From Rhea pennata (Eukaryota; Chordata; Aves; Rheiformes; Rheidae), in contig NC_084670.1 of the NCBI RefSeq assembly GCF_028389875.1, forward strand, positions 10,201,383 to 10,265,382: DNA of 64,000 nt, read 5' to 3'. The stretch's first letter is position 1, and each line of letters begins with the position of its first letter. The translations under genes were made by a program, and so were the position numbers. Below the pieces are notes generated by a model. The model searched no databases. It saw nothing but the letters and a program-made list of their open reading frames with translations, and had not been told where the DNA came from. Shown here one piece after another: positions 23,772 to 45,378 of the stretch.

Positions 23772-23855
23772 AAAAAAAAAAAAAAAAAAAAAAAAAGTGA
23801 GAGAGAGAGGGGGGGGTGGGGAAAGGAGGAGGAGGGAAAGAAAGAAAGGGGAATT
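23772..23855 (+). repeat. Poly-A (25 A) followed by polypurine tract
   Basis: Twenty-five A (23772-23796) run into GAGAGAGAGG and GGAGGAGGGAAAGAAAG-type sequence, giving over 80 nearly pure purines. Confidence 0.9.
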
Positions 23856-26074
23856 TTTTGTGCTATAAGCCCAGCCTGGTGTCCCTGAAGCATCTCCCTG
23901 CCAAAGGGGCTGGCTCCCGTGGCATCTCCAAGGTGGTTTGGTGGTACCCTGTAAGAAATCGCCCATTGATTGGCAGCTGCTGTAACCATGGTGATGAAGG
24001 GAGAGAGACGAGAAAGTGCCGAAATGTCATCGTGTGGCAGAGGGACATTTGGGGCAAACGTTCTGGCGATTAGATTTCTGTCACTGTGCCCTGCCCAGCT
24101 CCTCGCGCTGCTTTCGCTTCTCTTGAAGCCATTTAATGTTGGTTTCACAGGGGAGGGTTATCTGGTGTCTCTTTAACACGCTGCCATCCAGAAACTCCCA
24201 GTATTTAAAGGCAGGAGGAATGTTTAGGTTGCCTGGTTTCACCTGGATAAACTGGAATGTGGAAGAATTTTTTTCCTAGTTGCTGCCGTGCTGAGACCAC
24301 TTTAGAGCCTGAGGGTTAGTGACATGTTGGCAGTGGTAGATCTTCCACCAAAATCCTTGGATCTCATGCAGAGAGATTTCAAATCTTGGTTACTGGTAAT
24401 TCTGTCCAGGTGGGAAGAGACTGTTTAAAAGTGTTTGGTTCAGGTTACTTCAATTATTTTCAGAACTGTCTGCAAATATGGTCCATTTTTTGATCAAAAA
24501 TGGAACTAGGTTTATCTGTGTTTCCTGAGCAGATTTCCCACAATGATTTCTCCAGAAAAGGCCTTGCATCAAAATCATCAGGGTCTGGCCACTCACAAAA
24601 ATCAGAAAGACTGCTGAAAACCAAACAAGCAGCCTTAACAGTAATTAATGGGGCAATCCTAACAAGGCTTCTTGCTGTTAAAGATCTCAAGACACTTTGT
24701 AAGGCTGGACTTGGAGGGAAAGCAGGGCATGAGATTACCTGGAGGTTAGAGGTAGAGATCAGAGATCCTGTCTCTCTATGCCCCCTCTGCTGTGCCCCCT
24801 TCCACTTTGACTGCTTCTTTCTCACCTGTGCCTGGGTCAAAGATCTGGTGTGATCAGTTTTTAGCTGCATTTCTCTCTGTTCTGTGTTCTCAGACCTATC
24901 TCAACCAGATTTCTCCTGGTTCCTGTGGAAAGCCTACTTGGGTCAGCTGCCAGAAACTGGACAGAGGGTGGTGTGAGTCCCTAGTGCAGGCACTGCTTGG
25001 GTTTGCAAATTGGACTGGGCCAGATCTTCCAGCCAAATGTTCCCCAAGCTCACTGACTACCAGTTGGTCATCAGAGTTGCAAGATATCTTTTTTTGTTCC
25101 CTGACAGGTGATTGAAACATCTGATACATGATGAAGACTGCAGAGCAGAAATAAATCTCAGCACTCCCATTCAGACAACATGTGCTCTGCAAATAACACA
25201 CCAGCTCCAACGATCAGACCTGCAAGGGTTGTGGATTTATGCCTTCGAAGCAGCTACTTGGTAATACATCTTATAAGACTACCCCTGATGACTTGGGACA
25301 ATTTAACCCTTAGAAAACCTCCCTTTCCTCTTGCAGTCAATCCTGTGCTCTGGCAGTGCAAGATGACTTTCTGCTACTTTGTGTTCAGTGGGATAGGCAT
25401 GACCATGCTGGAGGAGAGCTCAGCACAGCTGGCTCACATGGCAACCTACCCTCCAGTCATGTTGACAGCTGTGTCCCAAACCAAATGTAGCCAGTGATGA
25501 AAAACTGCATAAAAATGCTACCTTTCAAGATCTTGCTGTGCTGGAGCTGGGGGTGGGAAGAAAGAGTTTGACACTAGTTTGAGTTCATGGATGATGGAAG
25601 GAACACTGCATTAGCATCTACACAGTCTGTGTCATTTCTTTCGTGGGACGAAAAGGGAGGGAGTTGGGAGGAGAGGAGGAATTCTGTCTCCAACTGCTTT
25701 GCAAAATTAATGCAATCCAAACCTTATGTGTTTATTTACAACATCTCTATCTCTTTAGATGTTCAGATAGTCTGAATCAAGAGTGGCCGAATGTAGGTCC
25801 AGATGGGGCCCTTGAGGCAGTTCTATTTCTCAAACTCAGGATGTAGCAGGTGTGGTGGGCAGGGAGAAGTGGTAGACCCTTAGGGGCTGTCAAGATCCAA
25901 TTAGATGTGATGCCACTCAGACTTGGCTCTCTTGGTCTGACCACAAGCAGAGAGAAGCTGCCCAGCTTCCTCTGAGAGACAGACACAGTCTGGAGTTAGG
26001 ACCTTCTGCTTGGTCATATCAGCATCAGGCATTTAAACAGCATCTGATAATCCACTATGCTTGTGAAAGGTGGC

Positions 26075-26130
26075 TTTGAGCTAGCTGTGTCTCCCCTCTG
26101 TGCCTCAGTTTCTCCTTCTTGCTGTGAAGA
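26075..26130 (+). repeat. MIR-like core fragment
   Basis: GAGCTAGCTGTGT is followed by a CT-rich run and TGTGCCTCAGTTTCTCC, in the order found in the MIR core. Confidence 0.5.
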
Positions 26131-26304
26131 TACATCAGCCGTCTTATTGAAGTTAATGAACACAAGGCAGTGCCTGGCAGGGATTTGCCTGTGTGTGTTT
26201 CTCTAGTAATGCTGGGTAAAGTTATTGCCAGAGGTGAAAGCTAGACAAATAGCCTCCTTCTATCCTTATTCTCCCGTTGTGGCATTATAAGTATGTGTGC
26301 AGAC

Positions 26305-26330
26305 CTTAGTGCCTCAGTTTCCCCAGATAT
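26305..26330 (+). repeat. Short MIR-like core word
   Basis: AGTGCCTCAGTTTCCCCAG matches the MIR core, but little flanking similarity remains. Confidence 0.35.
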
Positions 26331-27874
26331 ATGCTGAATAACCTGGTACCTGCAGTGGCAAGTGCTCCCTAAAGATTGGTGCTTCAGCCTTCGCAACTGA
26401 TAGTGGATGCCCAATTGCATTACAGTTGGGGACGGTGATAGCAGCTTGGTCTGCTCTGCTCCCCTCCATAGCAGAGAATGGAGATGGGTCAGGAGGCCCC
26501 TGACAGCCCTGCTGGGATGTGGCTCATAGCCACCCCCATCCTCTGCTAAGGCATGCTACAGGCATGCGTGTGGAAATGAAGCGTGGGAAGAGCAGATGCG
26601 CTCTCTGACCGAACTGGATTGGGAGCAGGATGTGTGCTCAGACTCGAGGGGTCAGAACATTTCCAGCACTGCCAACCTAGGCGAAGCTCGAGACTTCACA
26701 GCATGTGAGAGGTGGTCAAGAAGGGTACAAACCCTTCTGTGGCACGGTACCCTCCAGCCAGCCCAGGCCACCAGCCACAGAGAGAGCTCTGATCATCGAC
26801 AGAGATGCAAGCTTGTATTGAAAGGTGCCTGTCACTGAGGAGTGCTGGGTTCTGATTGGAGCTTGCAGATGACCAAATAACATATAATTTGCTGTTTACA
26901 AGAATTTCCTCTTTTTCTGTTACAAAATCAAGCCTACCTTTGCTGGAGCAGTGTTTCTAGCCCTGGTGGTTTGGTTTTTTTCTTCCCTTGGTGCGACAAT
27001 AGTGATAAAGGGCTTCCCTGAACACAGCTCAGAGAGGGTTGAAGAGCTCTGTGTTTTTCTGAATCTCTCACTGCCACCTAGTGATCTGTTTTCGATCAGT
27101 CTCTGGGAGACTTGGCGCACCTTAACCTGGAGCATTTCCCCGCTGTGCAGCCTCAGGGATGGGGGGTCTGGCAGCAGGTGCGTGTACCCCTAAAACATGC
27201 TTGTCCTAGGACCAGCCCTTCCCAGGCCCAACATCTGCCCATGCAAGTGGAGCTCCCACCTTTGCCTCTCTGCCGACTTCAGCTGTGAAAGCCCTTGCTC
27301 ACCTTCCTGCCTCTGTGTTTCATTGCCAAATCCAGTAGGAACATAAATAACCTTAATCTCTCTGTAATTGTAGTCTCTTCATGTACAGCAGCACCTTTCT
27401 CTGGCACAAGGCCTGCTTTTTGCCTCTCACTCCTATACTGGGCTGTCAGTTGTCAGGATTTTAGAAGGATTTGAGGAGAATCCTTGCTCTCACTTGGGGC
27501 ACTTTCTGTGAATGAATTTGTTGTTGCCACTGCCATTTGGGAGTGATTTTTGTTTTGCTTTGTGTTAACCCCGATCATCTCAGTAATGTACTTTATCACG
27601 CAAACTCAGAGAGGGCAGAACAACAGCCTTAGCAAGCCATGATGTGGGAGGGGTAGGAACGGACTCAGCAGGGGTAAAGGAGAGCAGGAGCTTCGCAGCT
27701 TGAGTAATGACTCACAGAACTGCATCCTCACAGTCCTATTTGCTTTGTCTCCTCTCCACCTCCTCGGCCAGCAACAGAGCAAAGAGGGCATGGCTTTGTC
27801 TTGGGGGTGCCAGGCCTCATCTTGTGCAACCTGCCCCACAAATACAGAGGAAACTTTGCTCCAAGAACACTACA

Positions 27875-27880
27875 TTTATT
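27875..27880 (-). terminator. Probable polyadenylation signal of CYP4 copy A
   Basis: AATAAA on the minus strand (TTTATT on plus) lies about 485 nt after the copy A stop codon. Copy B has an AATAAA at nearly the same distance from its stop. Confidence 0.5.
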
Positions 27881-28363
27881 CTCATTTCAGAGAGAAGCAG
27901 AGGATAAGTCTGTTAACACTCACTGTTGAGAATGGTAAGTGCTTTCTTTCTCCGGCTTTCTAATAACATGTCTCTGAGCTGGTCCCTGAGCACCCTCAAC
28001 TCAAGGAAGTTCATCACTGCCAGAAACAGACACTTGCTTTCATTTCCATAATGCGAGGCACAAAACCAGTCAAGAATTGTTTAGTGGGGAAAATTTCTCT
28101 CAGCATTTAGTTTAGTGGGTATTTCTGGGTATGATGTGGTTTCAGGGAGAAGTTCTCCATGCAAAGCAGATCCAGATCTAGGTCTAAGACATCCCGGGTA
28201 GGTCTGTTGGCTATCCCCTTCCCTGGAATGGGAGATCAAGTAGGATACAGGGCCGTCACCATCAGAGTGCATGGCAGTGCGATTCAGCCAGGAGAGGGAG
28301 ATACTTAAACATCCAGATGAAGGATGGTCCTTGGGAAACCACTTGCTCCCATGCTACCCAAGG

Positions 28364-36925
<8,562 letters not shown>

Positions 36926-37095
36926 ACTGCTTCTGTGTTCTGGTTGCCTGGAACACCTTCTCTTCCCTGCTTCCTCTTCCACTCCTTCTGGGTCTTGATC
37001 TGATGAAGAGCTCAGGTGCAGATGAAAAGATCTCTCTCTTTTCTTCTGCTAGAGCTGTCCCTGCTGGACTGCTGCAGGCAGTGCGATCTGGCAGA

Positions 37096-37144
37096 AATTT
37101 AAAGCACAAGAAACATTCTGGTAAGCAATACGTCACTTTGGCCC
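37096..37144 (-). promoter_or_regulatory. Possible promoter of CYP4 copy A (TATA-like box and DR1-like site)
   Basis: On the minus strand a TTTAAAT lies at 37103-37097, about 175 nt before the ATG. Another 30 nt upstream, GGGCCAAAGTGACG (37144-37131) resembles a DR1 nuclear-receptor element of the PPAR/HNF4 type. Many CYP4 genes are PPAR-alpha responsive, which fits, but both sites are degenerate. Confidence 0.35.
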
Positions 37145-38722
37145 AGGGCCTAATAGCCTGCTGCTCCCATTTGTCCTTTTACCCGCTTCCAGCAACCTGT
37201 GGATGGAGGCGGCTTATTAAGAAACAACCTGGTGCTCTGTGTACAGGGTATTATGTAAATATTTACTACTTTTTCTGCAGTCCATTACATCCCAGCAGCA
37301 AATGAAAGTGCTTGCAGTTAGCACAGGGCTCCAGCTCTGCCACTTAAATCCATGCCCAGGTGGATGAAGTCGTAAGAGGGGGGCAAGAGCTAGCCAGGTT
37401 CTGGTTCACACTATGCTCCGTTCTGCCCTTGGCCCTATTCAGGTCTGGAAACCCATGTGAAGTGAGGAACAAATGGGACATCTCTACCCAACACACAGTG
37501 AGGGCATTATGGTAGGATCGTTTTCACCAACATAACCTAGATGCATTCTCCCTCTCCTGTCCACATGGCACCACAAGGTCCCTGAAAAAGGCCCTGCATC
37601 ACATCCAGTAGAGAGCAATTGGGGTGTAGGCAGCCTGGAATGGCTTAGAAAGAATTATGGGGTTGGTGCTGGAGGACTTTGAGTAGAAGCCTGCTGCATT
37701 TGGGTGATTTCCAGGCATATTGCAAAGAGGAGAATCCTTAGACTTGGTAAAATCATTTCCTATTTGGATGTTTGGATGTTATGAGTGTCAAACGGCTCCC
37801 TCCTGTGTCATGAGCTACTGAACCTGGCAGTCTGATGTGTTACTACATAGGGGCTGCTGAATTTTGTGGGTAGTTATTTTTCTAATTTGTACATCTCTAA
37901 GAAAAGTTTCTTCTAATGTTTGGACATCTTCCTTTAGTTTCTAAATTAGTCTATGGCCAATTGAAACCCATATATTTTCTTTTAGCAGAGTCCTTTTACT
38001 GAAAAAATTATATTGCTTATCTGGTATTCACTGTCTAGATGTATTGCTTTTATAGCAACAGAGACACAAAGATCTTTGGTTGAAGTAAAACTGCACAGCT
38101 CCAATGAAGATATTTAGACTTTTTAGAAGGAAAAGTACATGAAAAATCTTACAGGACTCATTGTCTGCCAATTACCTGATTGTGGGAAAATTTTTCTGAA
38201 AATTAGAAAACTGAGTGACTTTTCCCTCTGTTGACTTGTGGCCTATTCATTAATTAATGATTGTAAAGACAGAGCCTTAACTACAGATGATAAGATTTAT
38301 ACAGCAGTCTAAGGGAGATTTGAAGTGCTTGGCTGGTATGAACTCATGATGCATTGGTTGCTTATCTGTTGAGATATGTTGCTCACTGAAAACAAATAAA
38401 GCTCACCACATGCCAATTCAGGTGTAATGTGAGAAGATTCCCACCTAAGAAACCTGAACTCATCTTCTCTAAGAGAAAAATTGACAGACTATAGAAATAT
38501 TTAGGTGTGGCACAAGGCACTCCTCGGGAAGAATCACTGTCAAAGCAACTTTCCTTTCAACTGAAATCTTTGCATACAACTTCTACATACTCTCGACTTG
38601 GAAGCTCACAGTATAAACTGCCATATCTGAGTGCATTCGAGGCAATTTTACTTTGAATCTGTGTAGACTCCATTGAAATATGTACTTTAATTCAGCACTG
38701 GCACCATATTTTTTCTCTTCAT

Positions 38723-38785
38723 TGATGAGTAAACTAGAGCACAGGGCAGCAAGACTGAAGTGCTTTATTCACAAGCCATAGTGCT
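38723..38785 (-). repeat. MIR-like fragment (antisense)
   Basis: The plus strand reads GATGAGTAAACTAGAGCACA and then a GCAAGACTGAAGTGCTTTATTCACA-like block, comparable with the antisense MIR order GATGAGGAAACTGAGGCACAG followed by AAGTGACTTGCCCA. It is diverged. Confidence 0.45.
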
Positions 38786-41700
38786 TAAGGGAAAAATAGC
38801 TGCAAATACCCTTTTGCTATTCTTTCAGAATCGTCTATGCCACTAAGTTTCTTTGGTATTTCCCTAGAAATAGTGAATGAAAAGACTTTTATCTGAAGTC
38901 AGGTGACTCAGCCTTAAGGAAATGGTTGGATGTGCAACCTTTAAATATGAAGAATCCTTGAAATTCCCACTCACCTGCAGATCTGGACTTACTTGGAGTT
39001 GTGCCCTTGCTGAACCGGTGGCTTTTCACCTAGCTGCCATTTTGCTTGTAAATAAAGTGGCAGTCATAAAAGTGAATTCTTGAGACAAATGTATTGCATC
39101 TGTGTTGAAGTTCAAGAGCAATTAGCATTGCTTTGAAAGTGCAAGCTGACAATTAATAACAGGAAGCATAGACAGAGAGAGGCCAGATGTCCTGAATGGA
39201 GAAGACAGACCGCAGAGGTTTGGGGTGGTCAGCTGTGGAGTAGGAAATCTTGAGATGATCAGTAACCAGCACATGCTATATGAGAAAATTAAGCATATGT
39301 CAGGATAGATGCTAAGGACAAACCTTCCAGCATCTGACCCCTTAATCTGAGATCAGGGATCAGCAGTGTCCTCATGCTATAAATCAGCTCAAGCCATATG
39401 ATAAGGGACTTTGTTTGAATCAGGTGGAATGATATGGACATCTAGTGTCCCACGTCTTGCTTCTACAGTAAGTGTTGGCTACAAGTGCCATCCACATGAT
39501 ACTTGACTGTCAACACAACAGCTGTCTGCTTGGCACTGTGCTCTTGTTAGCATGGCAAGATATTGTATTCCAAAGAGCCCATGATGACGGCTGCAAATCT
39601 CTTGCACCTCATCAAACTCAGGTGCTGTGGCTGCTTCAGTGCTGTCCCAGCACATTTCTTCAGCGCCCCTGTTTGATTGTCCCCTGAGCTGGACCTCTGC
39701 AACATGGCATTTCTGGTTCTTTAGTCGAGGAGGAAGAAGAAGTAGGTGTAATACCCTCTGGCTAGCATCTGTCATCTCTACAGCGTCATTCTGCTTTCTC
39801 CACCGCACCACTGTTGACACACCACAGCCTGACAAGTTGTTAGAGTCATACCAGTCAGCAACTTTAAATTTTGAAGAGTGCCTCAATGCTCCTAGTAAAA
39901 CAAAACCAGGGTTTAAGCTGTTGCCTATGAAAACTCCCCTGGCAGGCACTGCTGAGCAGTGTTAGGTTTCTCACCCACTTGGCCAATTTCCTGATGCTAA
40001 GTGTACGCTGTTGTTATGCCAGGCCTGCTGGGTTTATGCTAAAGTTCAGAACAGATTTAAAGTTGTTCTGGAGGCAGAAACTGCAGTCTGTCAGCTTAAT
40101 CATTTCTTAGGGAAGGATGTAGCTGCAGTCAGACCAAGAGTGATCCAGTCTCTGCCGTGACAAGCTGGCATTCCTGAGCAGGAGTGCCCACCTCCAGGGA
40201 CCACATGGCCCTAGAAGAGCTATGAGTCACGTTTCCTTCCCTCTCTTGCACACTTCTACTAGCTCTTCCCGTGCAGCACTATGATTACCTGGCTTACCAT
40301 TAGGAGAGGAAGCAGTACAAGCTGTTTACCTGACTGACCACTTGGCCAATCAGCTGGTTGGCAAGCTGGTTGGGAGGTGTGTGGGTTGTGTTTGGTCAAG
40401 TGGATGCTGCCAATGCTTCGTGGATGCCCCGAGGATGTGGAGAAGGAGGAACAAGCAGCATGAGGGGCATTTTGGGGGCTGCCTATGGAAAATTAACGGC
40501 TCTGCAGGCTGCCTTCAGGATGCAGGGCTGGCCTAAATGGACCAGGAAGGCAAAGGATGTGAGGAGAGCAATGTTGCTACAGTATCCTGGGGACTTCTGC
40601 AAAGAAGACGGAGCACACAGCCTTGGTGTCCAGCATCCCTTTGGTCAGCACTGATAGAGCTGTTTTGGTTTGTCCCACGGTGCCTACCCAACTACCAGAC
40701 TGTCCAATCTGGATCCAACTGGCACCTTTCAGCAATCAGCTGCAAAATGACTCAGAAATCCCCCTAAGATGGATGGAGAGGCCATGCCAGTGGAATTGCT
40801 GGAACTACATCAGATTAAACCTTTATAATGAGACAAAAATGAATGGATGGATTTTTGCCCATCTGGTTCCCTGCTGGTTATTTAATAACCAGCAATAACT
40901 ACGGAACAGGAACAAATGATACATGAGTTGTATTGAAGGTCAAGGGAGATGAAGATCTGTGCTGATAGGGAGGAAAGGTAGAGCCTGGGCAACATGTCAG
41001 GTGATTTCTTTCTGCTCTTTACAGAAGGAGATGGAAAAGAGCTGGACCGGGGGTCACCGATGGGCCAGGACTAGTTGTCACCCAGGTCTACACAGCACTG
41101 GTAGTGTAGCTCTCTCTTCTTCTAAAGTACAAAGTTATTGGCATGCTCAAAACCATTTTTATGAGTGTTTGGAACAACAGGCACCACTGCAGAAGTCTGG
41201 CACCAGTCTAGGCTCTGGTCTGTGTGTTTTCTGTTTCACCAGAGGAGAAGAGTGAAATGCCTTTCTTGCGTATTTCAGAGATTTCATGGCAAGAGGCGCC
41301 TGCTTTGAACGTTTGGTCTGACACTTTAAACATAGCCCATGGAAGAAAAGGGATTTTTGCAGGGGAAGGAACTGTGGAAGTTCAAAAGGGAAAGCGAAGT
41401 GGCTATGGACTTGCAAGTGAAAACAAATGAAAGGGAACAGCACTGATTTGATCATCACAGGAAGGGACTGAAGTGAGGCCAGAAACAGTCTACTTAATAC
41501 CAGAGGAATCTACAGCCCTGTTGTTCCCACACATCCTGAGTAAAGTAAAGAGCTGCAGAAATAAAACATCAGCCTGAAAAAACAATTAAAAAAAATCTCA
41601 TGACAGCTACAGAAGTCTTTGGAAGTTGGAATGGTGCAGAGATACTTGAGCTTCTGGACATCTGAGGCTGGTGAAACTACTGTTGGACATTAAAGGACAC

Positions 41701-43195
41701 TTGGAAGTTGTCAAATGTTTGCAAAAAGCCTCTGCATTGTTGGCTTGATGCTACATATGCCCACATGATAGCAGTACGTGTCATGATAGGTCATGATATA
41801 AATGAAAAACATAGAAAAAGACTGTTGCACTGAAGAATTACATTTCAAACCACAGCCATCAGGACACTGGGTTGCAAAAGTTGCTCTGTTGTTGCTTTCA
41901 AAGTCCTGGGAGTCTCTCCACTCAATTAGAGATTTAAGCTGAAGAAGGAGAGGATCTTTCTCACTGACTTAGTGCATACTGTTGTCATTTGTTGCAGAGG
42001 GTCTGGCTCGCTGAGCATATGTAATTTAGGTGGCGAATCGGTACTTTGCCCTGGAGTATGACCTTGCAGCAGCTGCTTTCCTGGGTATACGTGAGTTTAT
42101 TTGCATAGGAAGAGAGCCTGGGCCCATCTGTCCCTGTGTATTCCTGTAGTGCTTAGTGTTGAGAGATTAAATGTGGCTGTAATGCCAACAAAAATAATAA
42201 TGTTTCAGGCTTCCAAACACATGACATATGAGGAAATCACACTAAGAGCCCAGCAAGTGTTGCAGAGTAATGTGAGCTGCCTATCTTCCATCTGACCACA
42301 CATGTCTTGAGGATGAATTTATATCTGGAAGCATTTAATACAGCTGTCTTACAAATATGTTGCAATAGTTATTTAATTTACAGACTGCTTCCAGGCCTGT
42401 AACATCCCAGTGGAGTTTGGATAGAAATTGTTGGTAGCATCTGATAATGAGTCAACATGTGAACCTGGCGCTAACAGTGGTGCGGACCCATGCAGTGGCT
42501 GCGTTCTCCAGCAGCGCCAACCAGCCGCTGTTGCCACTGGTCCTGTGTCCTCCACTGTACTGGCAGCATGCAGGGAAGTGCCACCACGTGCGGTGCTCCC
42601 TCGTGTCCTGGGATGTGGCTGTATGGCTATTACGGTGATCTCTGTGGGGAAAGGAACAACAATACGGGTAGACAGCATTTTTGCTCTGCTGCCATTGAAA
42701 GGCCAGGACTTTTGCTATCTAGCTGTAACAATTAAAAGCAAGATCTTTTAAACTGAAATGACTACTTCTCCTATTGTATCCAGCATAGTCCCTCTCATGA
42801 ACAGCTGTTAAATTCGTTAGAAGGGCCAAATCAGGCAGTCCAAGTCAGCTCATCATCTTTGCAATTACTGTTTTAGGAGAAAGTAGGGAACAACTAAAGC
42901 ATGAGGTAACCTCTCTGCACCTACTCCTTGACTGTCTTTATTGCCCTAGGTTATATATCCCATGTGAGCAGGTCTTTTTATCACTGCTATGCCTTTAATA
43001 TCTGGTGGGGCCGGGGCAAGGGGGGCTCAGGGAGAAGCTATCTAGGAGGGAGAAGTTCTCGAAATTATATTCTGGAAAAATCTGACTCGCTCTGGTGCTG
43101 GGAAAAGAGTTTCCCCGAAACCCTGTTGCAGCCTCAACACAGCTGTCTGGTGGACAGAGCTGGGCCCAAAGCTGCTGCAGAGCAGCTGTGGGAGG

Positions 43196-43276
43196 TGCAG
43201 GATGCAGAACATGAAATGCAGGATGCAGGACACATCCTGCGCCCGCCACCCCCATCCCACATCCTGGGTCCTGCAT
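43196..43276 (+). repeat. Short direct repeats and inverted repeat
   Basis: TGCAGGATGCAG occurs at 43196-43207 and 43217-43228. ATGCAGGAC (43223-43231) is the perfect complement of GTCCTGCAT at 43268-43276. Confidence 0.75.
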
Positions 43277-44869
43277 GCCATGTTCCCACCTTCCTTCTCT
43301 ATTTCAGGTACAGCGGGGCAGATTTTACTGAGTCCTAAAAATCCCCAGTGGGCCAGTGGCTGAGCAGAGTGAAGGTATGTCCGGCCTGGCTGTTCAGTGC
43401 TACTACCACGAGCGTGCAGGTGTTAGAAGAGATCTCTGGGAAAGCAGAAGCATAGCCTTTCCTCTCTCCACTGGCAAATCTGCTGCCAAAAGATGGACCA
43501 GCCCTTTGCACCACAACACACTCATTGCCTCCTTTGTGCTTTTAAATCATGCTCCAAAAAAATGGCATTTTTCTTTTTTCCTAAATGCATAGGAAAGAGT
43601 ACTCCTCACCAAAAAGAGCTCACAACCCAAAAAGTCATAGAAAAAAAAAAGCAAATTTTGAAAGTGCTGGCAGGGAGGTAACCCAGGAGGGCAGGATGAG
43701 AGCCATGCTCAGGTTTTGGTATACGCTACCAGGGCTCAGCCCAGAGAAGCGGTGACCAGCCGACACTGGGGACAACCCTGCAGAGAGCTGGGAGGCTGCT
43801 CGGCGCCCCAGGGCCTCCTGCCTAGAGATCGCAGTTGGAAGACCAAAAGCAGAGCTTCATGAACAACCTCCCGCCCATTTGAAGTCAGAAACATTCCCAC
43901 CTTCCCAGAGTGGAGCACCACGCTCATACAGCCTGCAAAGCAGAAGCGATTTACCCCTTTGCTGACATCTCCCGCTGCCACTTGGCTTGCAGTTTGTGGA
44001 GCAAACAGTGCAGAATTAGGTCTGCACAAAGTCTGGCAAACTCATGTTGCCTGTGCTTCTGCCAGAAGACAGCACCAAATTACTCCAAACCTCTAAAAAT
44101 GAGGATTCCCCAGACAACATATTCTGGTGCCTACTTAACTTTTTGTGATATGTAATCTAAATCTGCTTACTTGCAATTTAAGCTACTGTCTTATTCACAA
44201 TAAATACGTGCTCGGAGAACAGGTTTCCCTCTGTCTTTGCAGCAGACACTTACGTGAGGGCAGTTACACCAAGTCCCCCAGTCTGATCCCCCTTTTACTT
44301 ACTCCCATTCTGTGGGCAGACTGCGACTTCTGTGTTGTGCCTTAGCTAATCAGGCCTTTTTGCCTCAATCTTTCGTGTTTGCCTGCCAAGGTATGTCTGC
44401 TCCGTGAACTCGTAAGCAGTATTTTTTCAAATCTTATTTTAAAAGAAAATTGAATCCAGTATAGAGACCTGTGTCATTTTTTTCTAGTAACTTTAGCTAT
44501 TTTGATTGAAATTTTTTTCATTTTACAATTTAGAATATGTAGGCAAGCTATATTTTAGAGCATATGTAGCTGCTTTTATACTTCAAATCTCAAAATAGGG
44601 TTCAAGGACATTGTCTTACTTTATCTAGGGGAAGGAAATGCAAGTGAAATTTTTTGAGAAATACTTGTGTTTATATATCCTACTAATTAAGTTTACTTTT
44701 ACTACAACAGCAGGATATTATTGATTCACATTATATTTGTGGTCCTCTATATCTACAAAATATCTTCTCTGGAAGATTATTGCCTAGTTGGTCATTTCCC
44801 TTCTTGGTTTTGTGCAATGATTATGTCTGCTCTTGTGCTTTGTATGTGTCCTTACATAGAAAGAGTTGT

Positions 44870-45110
44870 ATCCTATTCACTTGAGCATTTCTGCAATTTA
44901 TCAAGGTAATTTTGAATCCCAATATTGTCATCCAAAGTGCTTTCAGCTTCTCATGGCTATACAGTATTTTAAATTTTAATAAGTGTACTCCCTACTCCAT
45001 CATCCCAGTCATTCAAGAACACAGTAGATCAAGGACCTTCGCTGAACCCCGAGGATTACGCCTTCCCCGTTTGAAAGTGAACCATCAATGAACTTGCTGA
45101 GCTGGAAAAT
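44870..45110 (-). mobile_element. Ancient CR1/L3-type LINE remnant (antisense coding part)
   Basis: The plus strand reads as the complement of the late ORF2 region of old amniote CR1 elements: ATTTATCAAGGTAATTTTGA, CCAAAGTGCTTTCAG, AATAAGTGTACTCCCTACTC, ATCATCCCAGTCATTCA and GTGAACCATCAATGA appear in the expected order and spacing. Divergence is heavy, with no open frame left. The match is from memory of the family pattern. Confidence 0.6.
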
Positions 45111-45350
45111 GGACATTGTGTGTCTACCTAATGGAAGATAGAACTAAGCCGAGTATCCACACCTGGTTCATGATCACAAGCCTTACACCTTACCTGAGCA
45201 CAGGTCTCGGTATGAGTCTTGGGTCTACTGACATCTTCTCAGAGAAAAAAAAGACACAGGCTTTTGTTGATGAGTTTCTTTTGAAAGCACTTCTGGATAC
45301 ACTCCCATCACTCAACATGCTGCTCCTCATCTGCTACCCACACTTAGCAA

Positions 45351-45378
45351 CATATGAATCTCTTCATATGAATCTCTT
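45351..45378 (+). repeat. Tandem repeat, 14-bp unit x2
   Basis: CATATGAATCTCTT is repeated exactly, head to tail. Confidence 0.95.

Larger units (their letters stand above)
17390..27860. other. Intergenic region between PDZK1IP1 and the CYP4 cluster
   Basis: No coding exon is recognised in this 10.5 kb. It contains several MIR-like cores (18130-18170, 20097-20165, 20879-20905, 26075-26130, 26305-26330), overlapping inverted repeats at 22364-22406, a GATA/E-box cluster at 23430-23770 and a poly-A plus polypurine tract at 23772-23855. PDZK1IP1 and copy A converge on this interval, so it holds the 3' ends of both genes and no gene promoter that I can identify. Confidence 0.75.
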
